Shown here one piece after another: positions 1 to 11,109 of a DNA stretch of 64,000 bases. The position numbers and the translations under genes were made by a program. The stretch covers positions 372,001-436,000 of the forward strand of contig JAKMXF010000210.1 in the NCBI GenBank assembly GCA_024704765.1, given 5' to 3'. The notes under the pieces were generated by a model. The model made no database searches and had not been told where the DNA came from. It saw only the letters and a program-made list of their open reading frames with translations. Source of the DNA: Oopsacas minuta. Lineage: Eukaryota > Porifera > Hexactinellida > Lyssacinosida > Leucopsacidae. Position 1 is the first letter of the stretch. Every line of letters begins with the position of its first letter.

Positions 1-1
1 A

Positions 2-646
2 GAGATTGCAGCAGCTCTGAAAGTGAATAAATCTCTCCAGGTATTAGATCTAGGAATGAACAGAGTTAGGAAACGTGGTGCTGGGCTTCTCTGTGAAGCT
101 CTTCAGGAGAATTCAACTCTTAAGACTCTTAAACTGAAGTTTAATCTCATTCCTGATGAGTTTTCTATTAAGGTAGTGAAGACAGTGCTTGAGTCTAAGA
201 ACTCTCAGTTAACACAGTTATTTTTAGCTGGAAATGCACTGGAATATGAAACATTGGTCATTATTGTCGGCTTGATCAGAGATTCAACTAAACATTTGGA
301 ATTCGATTTATCTAGTCGTGCTGAATATCTAGATCCCGAGCGCATTGAAAGAACTATCTACTTAACTCCGCTCGCCGCCAATATTACTTTAGAAATGGTG
401 AAGAGGCTGCTGTACACTGCCAAGTGTGGAGCGATTATTTCAGTGAAAGTTGAGAAGCATAAAAAGCGTGGGAGCTTTGCCTCTGCTAAATACGCGTTGG
501 TAGAATTCGCCCACAAAGCTAGTGTAGACCTTGCACTGGATCTTGTAAACAGAGGAGAAGCACAGATAGGACCAGGTCTCCCTATACGTATCGTAAGAGC
601 TGGTGTTGGTAAAGGAGCTACACTTGACCCTGCTATGGCGTCTTAA
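2..646 (+). CDS. LRR protein with C-terminal RRM-like domain (5' partial)
   Basis: The frame is open at the window edge, so the gene begins upstream. The first about 90 residues are ribonuclease-inhibitor-type leucine-rich repeats, with segments such as SLQVLDLGMNRV and TLKTLKLKFNLI. After a linker, the last about 90 residues (from LTPLAANITLEMVKRLL) look like an RRM-type alpha/beta fold, with YALVEFAHKASVDLALDLV resembling the RNP1 and helix-2 region. The protein ends GATLDPAMAS. LRRs normally mediate protein contacts and an RRM-like module binds RNA or protein. I do not recognise a named family with this order. GTG at 23 is simply an internal Val codon, not a start. Confidence 0.7.
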   Translation, partial: EIAAALKVNKSLQVLDLGMNRVRKRGAGLLCEALQENSTLKTLKLKFNLIPDEFSIKVVKTVLESKNSQLTQLFLAGNALEYETLVIIVGLIRDSTKHLEFDLSSRAEYLDPERIERTIYLTPLAANITLEMVKRLLYTAKCGAIISVKVEKHKKRGSFASAKYALVEFAHKASVDLALDLVNRGEAQIGPGLPIRIVRAGVGKGATLDPAMAS

Positions 647-1038
647 ACAACTCAGTATATAGTAGATATACTCATTTTAGTTCTTAGGTTTTACGGAGAC
701 ATTTTTCATAAGTTATAGAGTTTGTGGAGATTGTAGATTAGAAATATTAGTTTTTCTTGTAATTCAGCGTTTCTCACAGTATTATTGGAAAGCGCTCATT
801 TTTGGGATTGAGTGGGGCCTCTGTCACTTATATACGTAGTAAACCCTATTCGTAGAGTTTTCATTTGACCGCAGCTAGATATTCTAACGCGTTAATTGAT
901 GCGCTTATCACGCTTTGGGCGAAGCACTGTTGTAATTATTGACTAATCAATTTGATGTATTCCCTTATTATTTAGTCTATTGTAATTGCTACGTCATATA
1001 TACTTCATTACATACTTTATTCAGTTGCTATTAGAGAA
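647..1038. other. Intergenic region upstream of the ECT2L-like gene
   Basis: AT-rich, with no ORF, RNA gene or clear repeat that I can support. It should contain the 3' end of the LRR gene and the promoter and 5' UTR of the ECT2L-like gene. Confidence 0.5.
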
Positions 1039-4000
1039 ATGAGTACTCCATCTTTGAGTGCTATGGAGCCTGTGTACTCTCACGCTAGCATGCGTTCTAT
1101 AGGATTATCTCTCTCGCAGTTATCTCATGCCTCCCTCAAGCAAATGTCTGGCCTATCAGCTAGCCATGCCAGCATTCATAGTGCTACTAGTCGCGGGTAT
1201 TTAGACGGGACAGGTGGCCCCAGTTCCAAGGCTCTGTTCAGAGAGAGAATGGAGTTATGTTTGGAATGGTTCAACAGTTGGACAGATGGACAGAGAAGAA
1301 AGTAAGTATCAAGTTAGTATTAAATAAATCCACATTCATTATTTATTTTTAGGTATTTATCTTGTTTGGGTATTTGCTTTAAACCTAGCGAACTATTACA
1401 ACTAGCTTCTCTAGTTGAACTCAAAGCACCTAAAGAACAGCTAGATTTTACAAACATACTAACTAAAGATTTATCACTACGGATATTCTCCTATCTAGAT
1501 CCCAGATCTCTCTGTAGATGTTCTCAGGTTATCCCTTAATAATATACAATATATTTTATTTGTTTAATGCATGCCATTATGCAACAATAAGACAGCGCTT
1601 GTAAGCAAGGATAGTGTCCGTATTTAAATAATTTTTATGTAACGAAATTTGTTTATCTTAAGCAGTGGTGTTAAGTTTCGCGTTCAGGCCATTGCCATGT
1701 ACCTATGAGGCTGTATGTTATCAAAATTGCTGTACTCTCTCCCTGTTTGCATGTTACCTATCATAGGAATATCTTGATAGAATCCAACTTGTTTCTTTTC
1801 ACGTGGTGATTCCACAGGAGATCTCTGACTGGTGTGACTGGCAGTTGAGATATTCCTCTCTCTGCGTAGAGGAATTCTTCTGGGACTTTCTATGCGTTGT
1901 GTCAGTAGAGATTGTGTTAGAGGATTATTAGTTGCATTGCGATTGTAAACATTACTGTCATCCTTATTGTAGCTAAAGTATGATTCTAGTGATTTACGGG
2001 GTTGAACTACTTGTGTTCTAATTTCACTTCCCCGTCTATCAGCAAGTATGTTTTCTAGTTCTGTTATTTTTCTCTTTGATATACTCAACTGATGCTGTTT
2101 TGTAGTAGCTTCTTCTGCCAGTTCAGCGACCTTCATTTTAAGCTCGAAGGCTTCATTACTTGCTGAATCAGCTCTTAGATTTGATCTATCCAGCAATTTG
2201 TATAGCTGTTCTAGTTGATCTTCCATATTTGCTAATTCTTTATCATTTCCTTCTTCCATCTTTTTGATTTTTGCCTGTAGAGCTTCTTCCCTCTGAAGAG
2301 AAGCTTCTAACTCTGCCTTTAGTTCTCTAATACGTGTTTCATTGTATGTAGCCCGAACAGAATTAGTCCTACACCGATAGGTTGGTGGAGATTCGACCTC
2401 ATAATTACGAGGACTTCTCTGCCGCTGAAACTGTTCAGAAGATCTCCTGCTTTGTGCGAATTGTGTTACTGTCAATTCTAGATTAGTAATCTGATTGGTT
2501 AATTCATCAATTCGAGATTTTGTCAGATTATATTCTCCCTGTTAAATAGAATATGTCTAATTATGCTTCATAATAAATTCTCATAATATTTAGTTATTAT
2601 ACTTACCACAGATGGTACGAGGCCGTCTACTACTACTTTCATTCTTTTGAAAATAGATGCGATATTGTATCTCATCTTTTCGATTTTGTAGCGGTCATTG
2701 TTATCTTTTGGCCTATCTTCACTCCAATACGTCTAAGATAGTATGAGTATATAAGTTTATGATATTCTAATTCGAAAGTTCAACAAATTCATGGATTTGC
2801 TTACCTTCATTCTACTGATTTGTTTGTCTATGGTTCGTTTCAGCAGTTCTACTTCAATCTCGTACTGACTACTACCAGTCTCTTATACACATCTTGGTAA
2901 TCGATAGGAGTGTCAGAATATTCAGCCACCTGTATAGAAAATATTGTTAAAATATTTGCTATAATATTTTCCTTTTTACAATTATTTGTACTTACCTCAA
3001 CAGCTGGAAATAGCTTATCAACAACAGATTTCATGTTTTCAACCTCTGCAATCATTTCCTTTAATTTCTCCCATTTCTCATCCACCGTTTCGGTTTCCTG
3101 AATAATCTCATCAATTGACGAAAAACTGAGACTGTTAAGACGAGTCTTTTGCTGGTTATTGTCCAAAGGAATAAAACTGACCAGTTTATCTCTCTTGTTC
3201 TTGTACGTTGTCCTCGGTAAAGTATAAGACCTCTCACGTGTGTATTCACGGGAAGGCAGCTGTGGAAGTAGCCCCAGTGATTGGGTATAGGGTGCGCTGT
3301 GATTTGACATTACATCTAATCTATCCATAATTAATTAATTAACTAATTACCTACAATAATATTAAACTAATTGCCCTTCACTGCTATATATTGGGTTTAT
3401 ATAGAAAATGCTCCATACTCAAATTACCAAACGATTGGTTTCGTAGACTTTCATAAGTAATTTTATTCTTCCGTATGATACGAAACATGAGTTATTTCTT
3501 TATTTTTATTACAATTTTCTTGGATAATGTAACGAAACTGATTTTATATTTGCTGACATGTTTATTGTATTGAATATTTTGATGAGTAATTCGGTTAATA
3601 ATAATATTTTCATTTCGTCAATCAATTATTGACAATTAACATTCTAGGTATTAAAATCATTTTCATTACTGTTTTAGTTTAGGTTCTGCCAGTTGCATTT
3701 TAATTAATTTCTTCACCTAGTGGAATAAATAACTCATTTAGAAATGTAGATGTAATTCTATTTGTGTTTGCTGAGTTCACAATCTGAGCACTTAATTTAT
3801 ATATATCTAGTTGAAGCTAATTACCTGTATCAATGAGTTCTTAGAAATTATTGATATATGCGTGATCGCCCATCTGTCTCTCCTAAAAAATTACATCCAT
3901 ATACAGATATTTTGTGACTTCTAAATATGTGTACACCAGATATCATCATCAAAGGCTTCTAAGGATATTAAACATTATTATAGAATGACTTCCTAACTGG

Positions 4001-7000
4001 AATACATAATTTCCCTGCTTTACAGTATTCCCTTTAGGTTAGTTGGCACTGGCTTTGGCTATCAGAACAGGATTCCATATGGCAGCCTAAGTGTGTAGAA
4101 AGGGGGTGGTTCCTACATTACTCTCCTCTCCCCAAACAGTATGGTGCTTGGAAACAGCACTACGTAGCCTGTTTGACTGCTCCACCATCAGGTGTGCATC
4201 TCCCAATCACTAGCCAGCACATTAGACACACCCCTTCTACAAGTTATCTTAATCAGAGTGTTCCTATTATCCAACAAGATGACTGGGACAATACTAATAG
4301 ACAAGTTGTCTCTGAGTAAGTAAATTATCTTAATAAATTCTACTTATACAGCATCATAGATCGTACCTATTGATGTTACATCCCTCACATACATGTTTCT
4401 ATGTAATATTATTATGTAGTTATGTTACAGTGTGTTTTATCGGCTTTCATACTATCTTTGCTGTCTGTTAGATCTGCAGGAGCTCATCAGCACAATACTA
4501 CTAACCAGGATACATTTCCTTTCTATCTATCTTCTCAGAAACAGGACATTACACTCAAAGATAACAGTAATATCAACAAGCCCTGGTTAGATCCTGATCC
4601 ACACCCTCAAGATCTTGAGAAAGGATGGAATGCTCTATGTGATGGCACTCTAGCTATGCATAGAAGTATTGATACACAAAAACACGGTTCATTACACCCA
4701 TCAACCTATAGTTCTGTGTCTAGAGCATACAGTAAAGCTTCTGCTTACCAGTCTACCTCCATGACTAGCTGGAGACCTCAATCCAAACAGAAACGAGTTC
4801 AGAAGCTAAGTGATACTCTTAGAGAACATCAGGACACTAATACAGATCAGTTAAGACCTAAGACAGCACCTGCTAGTACTGCTCAGCTAGATAGAAATGC
4901 TACTTACAAACCAGTAGCAGTATCAGAGCTATCCGTAACAGATACTCCATGGTATAAAGCAGCTAGTCTCCCTATACGAGAAGGAGAACCTCTTTTCTAT
5001 TCACATCCAAGCCTGTACTATAATTCGAAAGCATTAGTACCTGCTACACGTGATCTACACTATTACGTGTATCCACATACAGACTACTGTAGTCTAGCTC
5101 GTGGTCTGCCTACTCTATATCATCCACGATTACTATTGCTTCCCTCTACGCTTCTATCTTGGCAGCTATTAGCAGCAGCTACGCAACCCGATACACTTTG
5201 TCTCGTGTTCAATCCTAGAGATATAACACTACCTTCTCTAACTAGGAAGCTAGATTCTCTTCTTGCTGGTAGAATTGCTCGATCTATCGCTGTATTCTCT
5301 CCACTAGCTTCTAACTGTATGCCCTTACATTCTATCTTAGCATTTGGTCCTAAAGCTAATCTTGTTGATCCAAATTCCTATGTACCCTCTTGGGAGGGAG
5401 ACACGAGTGCGGTGGAATCTTCTGATTTTCTATCATTCATAAGAGGCTGTATCCTTCCTCCAGCTCTTGGCTCTAGAATTGATATATTCTCACCTTCTCT
5501 CCCAGCTGATAAATCACAACCTCGTCTACATTCTATGTCCAGTTTATCTAAATTAGTACAGCTACCTGTTAGCAGTCCATCTTCTGTGACAGCTCTATAC
5601 TCTCTGAGGAACGAGGAGTGGATTTGGGTAACTCCAACCCAATCTCCAGAAGACGTTACTATCAGCTCTGTGCCTTCTCACACCCCTCCCTCTCTATACT
5701 TTGTAGTGACAGACTTCCTATCTTGGTGTCATCTCGCGGAATCTGCCACCAATTCTCTCCGTAAAGTAGAGAAACACCTCTCTATGTACTTGAGAGAAAC
5801 AAGAAGTGATATAATGGGTACTATAACAGGTAGAATCGTTCACCACGCATTAGCTCTAGGATCGAGTAGTGATATGATAATGATGACTGATACTCTCAGA
5901 CCTATTCTATTAAAATACACAAATGACGTCATGAATGAACAGCTGGATACTGATGCATTTAGTGATGACATAATTGGGTTATTAAGACACGGAGAAGATC
6001 TTGAAGAACCTCATCCTATACTTGCACCAGAGGTTTGGCCAGCCCATCTTCTTGGTCCGAATGCAGGATCATGGCACTGGTTCGAAGGTACCGGACTATC
6101 TCAGAGAATATGTTACCCGATGTTATGGGGTCATAACCTAACTGAATGGGGCATGTACACACCCCCGAAAGACAGACGGGGTCGTGTCCTATGGGAATGG
6201 TTCCATACAGAACTAACTTATAACCACATGCTGCATTTAACTCTACACGAGTATCAGAAACCTTTGAAAGAAGCAGTGGAGAATAGTCCCTCTCAATCTA
6301 TTGGTCTTACCTCCCATGAGCTTGATATTATATTCTCTGATATACAGCTGCTCAGTAACTTGTCTACTCAACAGCTGGCTCATTTAGAAGCTCTGTTAAC
6401 TCATTGGGATACTTCCTCTCCTCCAGTCGCTGCCCCTCTTCTACTTAGTTTACTTTCTTCTCTGACTATTTATAAGAATTATATATTCAATTATCCAGCA
6501 CTAACTCATACACTTAACCAAGGTATTTACAGCTCAGGGCGTTTGCGTGTGTTTCTACGTAGAAGAGGAATACAGCCTTACACTAACAACTGTTCTCTTC
6601 CTATCCTACTGCTTGCTCCCTTACAGAGGATTCGTAGTATCTATCAACTACTATCTTCCCTTATTAGCATAACTCCTGATACGCATCCTGATGTAAAAGA
6701 AGGTGGGATTACTCTGGCTAGACTCACTTCTCTCCTCACTGATGCTGATTCTCTGGAACTGAGAGCTTCTAGTGAGAGAGAACTTGTATCTCTTTCTAAT
6801 TCTATCACAGGGTGTCCTGTTCTGTTTGAGACAGGGAGACAATTATACGGAAGTTGGAGAGCAGATCTCATGGTAGGTACACGGCAGAATGGAGATAAGA
6901 AGATAGAGAGTATAGACTCTCTTAAAATATATTTATTCACAGATGCACTACTTATCTCACGAGTAAAGCTATCTAATCCAGGATTCAGCACGCAGATATG

Positions 7001-7184
7001 CGAGGATGAGGAATTTGTTGATAGTATAGGTTTAAACAGAGTCCGTGTTTGTGAAGCAAATTCAGAGGATTTATCTGCTTTTGGTTGTGAGATAAAGGGA
7101 ACAAAGAAAGTATGGAAAGTCGCGTTTCTCTCTCAAGAAGATAGAGTTACATTTTTTGAATGTTTTGCATCTCTCACTAGTTAG
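1039..7184 (+). CDS. ECT2L: ECT2L-like F-box / RhoGEF (DH-PH) protein
   Basis: Four exons fit in phase: 1039-1301, 1353-1527, 4038-4315 and 4472-7184, giving about 1142 aa. Residues about 60-90 carry the WFNSWTDGQRRK segment that precedes the F-box in the FBXO16/ECT2L group. The F-box (about 119-165) spans exons 2 and 3: LDFTNILTKDLSLRIFSYLD, then VSWHWLWLSEQDSIWQPKC. Exon 4 holds a DH (RhoGEF) domain at about 822-1015 (LLAPLQRIRSIYQLLSSL) and a PH domain to the end. This order is that of ECT2L, presumably a Rho guanine-nucleotide exchange factor and SCF substrate receptor. It is longer than human ECT2L (about 900 aa) because of an extended middle. The second intron (1528-4037) contains another gene on the minus strand. 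Its donor, CAG|GTTATC, is atypical. The ATG at 4422 lies in intron 3 and is not the start. Confidence 0.85.
1684..3328 (-). CDS. Coiled-coil protein nested in the ECT2L intron; frame broken by adapter remnant
   Basis: Minus-strand exons: 3328-2996, 2929-2805, 2732-2607 and 2538-1684, all with GT-AG borders. The protein would be about 473 aa. The N-terminal 110 residues are basic and Ser-rich. The middle contains amphipathic helices (VELLKRTIDKQISRMK, KSRIDELTNQITNLE), and a long heptad coiled coil runs from IRELKAELEASL to about TELENILADRRG. The tail is Arg/Ser-rich. No named family is recognised; a cytoskeletal or ciliary structural role is only a guess. In exon 2, 17 bases at 2878-2894 match the Tn5 mosaic end. 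They shift the frame, and removing them makes the exon read straight through in phase with both neighbours. The gene is therefore probably intact in the organism. It lies wholly inside intron 2 of the ECT2L-like gene, on the opposite strand. Confidence 0.75.
2878..2894 (-). other. Tn5/Nextera mosaic-end adapter remnant (assembly artefact)
   Basis: Read on the minus strand, these bases are AGATGTGTATAAGAGAC, identical to the first 17 of the 19 bases of the Tn5 mosaic end used in Nextera libraries. The insertion sits inside a coding exon and causes a frameshift; without it the reading frame is continuous. The chance of a 17-mer match in a window of this size is negligible (order 1e-5). I infer uncollapsed library adapter in the assembly rather than real sequence. 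Confidence 0.9.
3329..4037. other. Remaining part of ECT2L-like intron 2
   Basis: AT-rich, without a supported exon on either strand. It must hold the promoter of the nested minus-strand gene (start codon at 3328) and, near 4000-4037, the pyrimidine-rich acceptor of the ECT2L-like intron. Confidence 0.5.
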
Positions 7185-7874
7185 ATATACCCCCAACACG
7201 ATACTTGAATATTTATGATTATTTATGTACTGAGAATGTATGTATTTACATTTGTGGAGATATTATGCTCTTATTTTACATTTATTTGTTCATAATAGCA
7301 AAATCGCGTTTAGTTTCACCAAATTAGAATTTAGGATTCGAATGCCCACACGTCTAACCAGAACATACAGTTGCTTATAAGAAGTTAGCTTATTATGAAA
7401 TTTTTCTTTTACGATTGGAACTAATTGATTTATCTGATAATGTGGCCATTTCTCAACCCACTCCCTTACACCGCTAATTATGTTAATTAATACTTCAATT
7501 GTATACAAATTGCGAGGTTTGTGTGATATAACAATTAGTATAAGACTGAGCTACCGAAAATCAGGACACTCCAGATTTTTGCATTTTTGCAAACTAGAAT
7601 TATCACTGAATATGTCCGAACATGGAGGAGTTGGTAAGCAAATATGCAGTCTCTGGTATGCTATCCTATTGGAGCCTATATCTAATACTGTAATAAGTTG
7701 TGAAAATTCGCTCTCCATTCATAATAAAGCCATTTTCTCTTAACCGAGCAGATCATACACATAACACCATTCATTGATTTAATTAGTCACAACATTGATC
7801 ACTATTGGTGTTTTTGGAAAATACATATATTTATGATAATATTTCTCTAATATTGTAGCTCGATATTATGCTAT
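7185..7874. other. Intergenic region
   Basis: About 690 bp of AT-rich DNA between the ECT2L-like and KCTD-like genes. Two short ORFs (minus 7290-7508, plus 7480-7743) look like chance: no domain, no splice context and hydrophobic/Ile-rich composition from AT bias. No tRNA-like arms were seen. Confidence 0.5.
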
Positions 7875-9358
7875 ATGGCATCCTTTATTGAGAATGCGAA
7901 TTCAGAAATTGACAATGATAAACAAGTTGAAACATTCTCCGCAATTATAAACCTCAACGTAGGAGGGACACTATTCACTACAAGATTAAGGACTCTCACA
8001 TCACGCTCTGATAGTATGCTTTCTAGAATGTTCTCTGGTTATTCAATTGATAAAGACTCAGATGGTAGATATTTCATCGACAGAGATGGAAAATATTTCT
8101 CTCATATTCTAAACTATCTAAGAGATCCAAGTAACTTTGTAATCTCCGTTGATATTATCCCTGCTGTGTTGGTAGAAGCAGAGTATTATCAGGTTAATGG
8201 ATAATTTCCTTGTTTAATATTTTATATGACCGATATGTCTACGATTGAGATTGTTTTTAGATATCAGGTATGGTTGAACTTCTAAGAGGTCATCCTTCAC
8301 TGCTTACTACTAAGGTAATGAAGAGATATCGTGATCATCTGGGAGCAAGATATACAGACCTGAAACAGAGTGTAATTTTATTATTGATATCTTCTAAGAA
8401 ACAAACAACAGCTACTAACTTCTTGTCTGCCGGTTTTAATTCAACTCAAAGATGTATAGATCCTAATCTGCAGTCTGAAATGATTACTGATGACATGGTA
8501 TCAGATTCTCAGAACAGTAGTTATGTCCCTTCACATCCTGCACGAGTTGAGAATCTTCACGGGTCTCTACAGACTGAAGTTCGTATAGCTACTCCCACGG
8601 TCATATTTGAAGGCATAGAAGTACAAAATGCTCCAACTGTAAGTCTATATTTTCATAGATTAACCCGATTCCGTAAATAAAAAACATTTATGATTTTGTA
8701 TAGCTCCGTAAACAATTACACGTTGTTAGTATAATAGAGTTGAAGTACTTTAATTAGACTCGTAATTACTTAATTAATACACTTTGCTGTTTTCTAAAGT
8801 TTGTTTGTTTATTTTTTGTTTACTTGTTGATATTATAAAGTTTATAAACTTTGAATTACGATTGCTTCTAGAGTCTTCATGTGTTGATGATCCATTTTCA
8901 TAATCAAATTAGTAATTTAACACGACAATGATAGAATATTTTAATTAATATTATGCACTATTCTTAGACATTTACACAGAATGCTACACGACGTAACCAC
9001 CAACGTCCGTATAATCAGTGCTTATCAGATGGTCATGATTTCCTACACATAGATATAGTTTCTACTTACTGGCAGAAGAGTGAAATATGGCATTTACTCT
9101 TACACGATTTGAGACAAGAATTGAATACTATTGTTGAGCTTAAGATGGAACAGCATACAGTGTATTGCAGGAGATGTCAGTATAACAATCCATACGGTGT
9201 ATGTATCTTATCGATCTTTTGGCTGAAAAGTAACATTCCTTCTTTCTGTACTCAAGAGTCTACACAGTATCTTACTACCCAAGATTCAACCTATTCAACA
9301 ATTTCATGAATATTTTGCTACAGGTTCGTATCATATATGGTCACGTCCTTATGCATAA
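7875..9358 (+). CDS. KCTD-family BTB/POZ (T1-type) protein
   Basis: Four exons in phase: 7875-8192, 8261-8638, 8980-9196 and 9324-9358, giving 315 aa. Residues about 25-115 form a potassium-channel T1-type BTB domain with hallmark segments INLNVGGTLFTTRL, MLSRMFSG, DGRYFIDRDGKYFSHILNYLR and VEAEYYQISGMVELL. The C-terminal half (LHIDIVSTYWQKSEIWHLLL, VYCRRCQYNN) is a KCTD-like partner-binding region and ends SIWSRPYA-like (HIWSRPYA). KCTD proteins usually oligomerise and often act as CUL3 adaptors or G-protein regulators. The BTB resembles the KCTD6/7/14/21 group, but I cannot assign an orthologue. There are no membrane segments, so it is not a channel subunit. Confidence 0.8.
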
Positions 9359-9549
9359 GCAATTAAGTTATTCAGATGGATTCAAATATTTTTACATTGT
9401 TGAAAGACAATTCTGTTTTGTGACAATAATTCTGAGAGTATGCCTGCAATATATTGGATTATATAACCAGATTCTGCATATTGCTTACTACCCGTAGGAG
9501 TTTTGATAATGTTAGTTATTTCTATGAATTAGATTGTATTAGTCTGGTA

Positions 9550-10212
9550 ATGACGTCATTTAATATAATAATTCTTGGAGATGGAGGTGTGGGCAAGAGT
9601 TCTATAACTCTCCGTTTCTATGAAGATAGATTTGAAGATGAGTACCATCCCACTGTAGAAGATGCGTTTACTATGGAGAAGGTAATTGATAGGGAGGTGG
9701 TGAGGTTAGAGGTGATTGATACAGCTGGACAGGAGGGGTTCCACCACCTGAGAGAGATGTATATGAGTACTGAAGGTGCAGGATATATGCTAGCTTATGC
9801 TATTAACCTCAGAGATTCATTTCTATCACTCACGGTATGTAACAGTTATTATATTCACTATATTCTCAATATATTAAAATTTTCACTTTTTATTTAGGAG
9901 TTACACAAAAGTCTAAGTGAAGCTCGTAACCTTGGAGTTGGCCAGTTCGTACCGGTCGTTTTAATCGGGAATAAATCTGACAGAGCTGAGCAGCGCTGTG
10001 TATCTACTGCTGAGGCTATGCAGCTTGCGAGAGGGTTTGGAAATGATTGTCCGTTCTTTGAAACATCTGCTAAGACAGGCGCAAACATTGAAGAAGCTTT
10101 TACTGCTTTAGTGCGCCAAATGAAAAAATCATCTCCCATCCATCAGAAGAGCTTTTCTAAGTCGAAAACTTCTAAGAAGAAAGCAGGAAAATCTGGTTGT
10201 AGCTTAATCTAA
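9550..10212 (+). CDS. Ras-like small GTPase 1
   Basis: Two exons, 9550-9834 and 9898-10212, 199 aa. All G boxes are present: P-loop GDGGVGKSS, switch I YHPTVED with the effector Thr, DTAGQEGF with the catalytic Gln, NKSD and ETSAK. A basic tail (KSKTSKKKAGKSG) precedes the C-terminal CAAX box CSLI, whose last residue favours geranylgeranylation, so membrane attachment is expected. It belongs to the Ras/Rap/Ral/Di-Ras branch; no clear orthologue. The start is the ATG at 9550 directly before the beta-1 strand; an in-frame extension to 9454 has no homology. A second Ras-like gene follows 0.9 kb downstream with its intron at the same position. Confidence 0.88.
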
Positions 10213-11109
10213 TCAGTATCCATTAAACCAGATTAACAACTAATGTATATTTCGTAATTGATGTATAATATATTCATAAAATAACAAGATAATAATTAGC
10301 CGTTTGCTGTCTATTTCTATATTCTAAACATTTCTGATTGTGTCTATAATAGTTCCTCTCACATGAATCAGACAAAATACATACATATTTCTATCTAGAT
10401 ATGGTATCATATGCAAATTATGCAGATGTTCATTTTCATGAGCTTTGTTGTTATGACTCCCATGTATATATGAGTATTAGTACCTGTTATATCATTTGAT
10501 CCTTTTACGTGCATAAATAAAGTATTCAAGTTATGCTAGTTATTGCTCTTTTAGAATAATGAATAGTTGAATCCGTTTTTGCTTCTTAAGGTATTAATCA
10601 TTGGTGTACAAGTTATTACGCAATTATATTTAATATCTTAACTATTATCGCATATGTTTTGTAGATGAATTGTGCGATTTCACAATTGTGTAGAAGAAGA
10701 AGAATACTTTTATTATAATAATCATTCTGATTACATAACAGTTAAAAGAGCTTATTGTCAACTCAAAATTTAATATTAAGCGATATTATTTTAATAATAA
10801 TTTGAATTATAGGACCGCAGACTTAGTTCATCATAAGGGGGATGCTCAGCCATGGGAATGCGTTCATGCTTTTGCTATGATTTGGGACACATTGAGACTG
10901 TATTTGCATTACTACAGGAATGCATACTATGACCATGGATATAGTCACTACATGTACTTTTAATCAGCCTAGAATGTGAATCTAGAAGGTTATCGTAAGG
11001 TTATTATGGTGGAGATAAACGTGTTATTTTTCTTAGCATTGTAGGCCGTCCACGTCACCATAACATATTTTTTTAAAATTTAATTTTTTAGTAGCTTCAA
11101 GTATCTGCT
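10213..11109. other. Intergenic region between the two Ras-like genes
   Basis: About 900 bp, very AT-rich to about 10800, then a more balanced segment (10810-11060) that contains short open stretches but no ORF with domain signal. It may be 5' UTR or promoter of the downstream GTPase gene. No RNA gene could be supported. Confidence 0.45.

Noticed and set aside
1528-1539. F-box gene ending at the TAA in 1537-1539 as a truncated pseudogene
   Set aside because: The missing half of the F-box is found in phase at 4038, so the stop is in an intron.
2849-3328. Natural frameshift or pseudogene in the nested coiled-coil gene
   Set aside because: The disruption coincides exactly with a 17-base Tn5 mosaic-end match; an artefact explains it fully.
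7325-7375. GGATTCGAATGCC word resembling a tRNA T-loop
   Set aside because: No matching acceptor, D or anticodon arms on either strand. No tRNA gene could be supported anywhere in the window.
7480-7743. Plus-strand 87-codon ORF upstream of the KCTD gene
   Set aside because: Composition follows AT bias, no homology pattern, overlaps another random ORF on the other strand.
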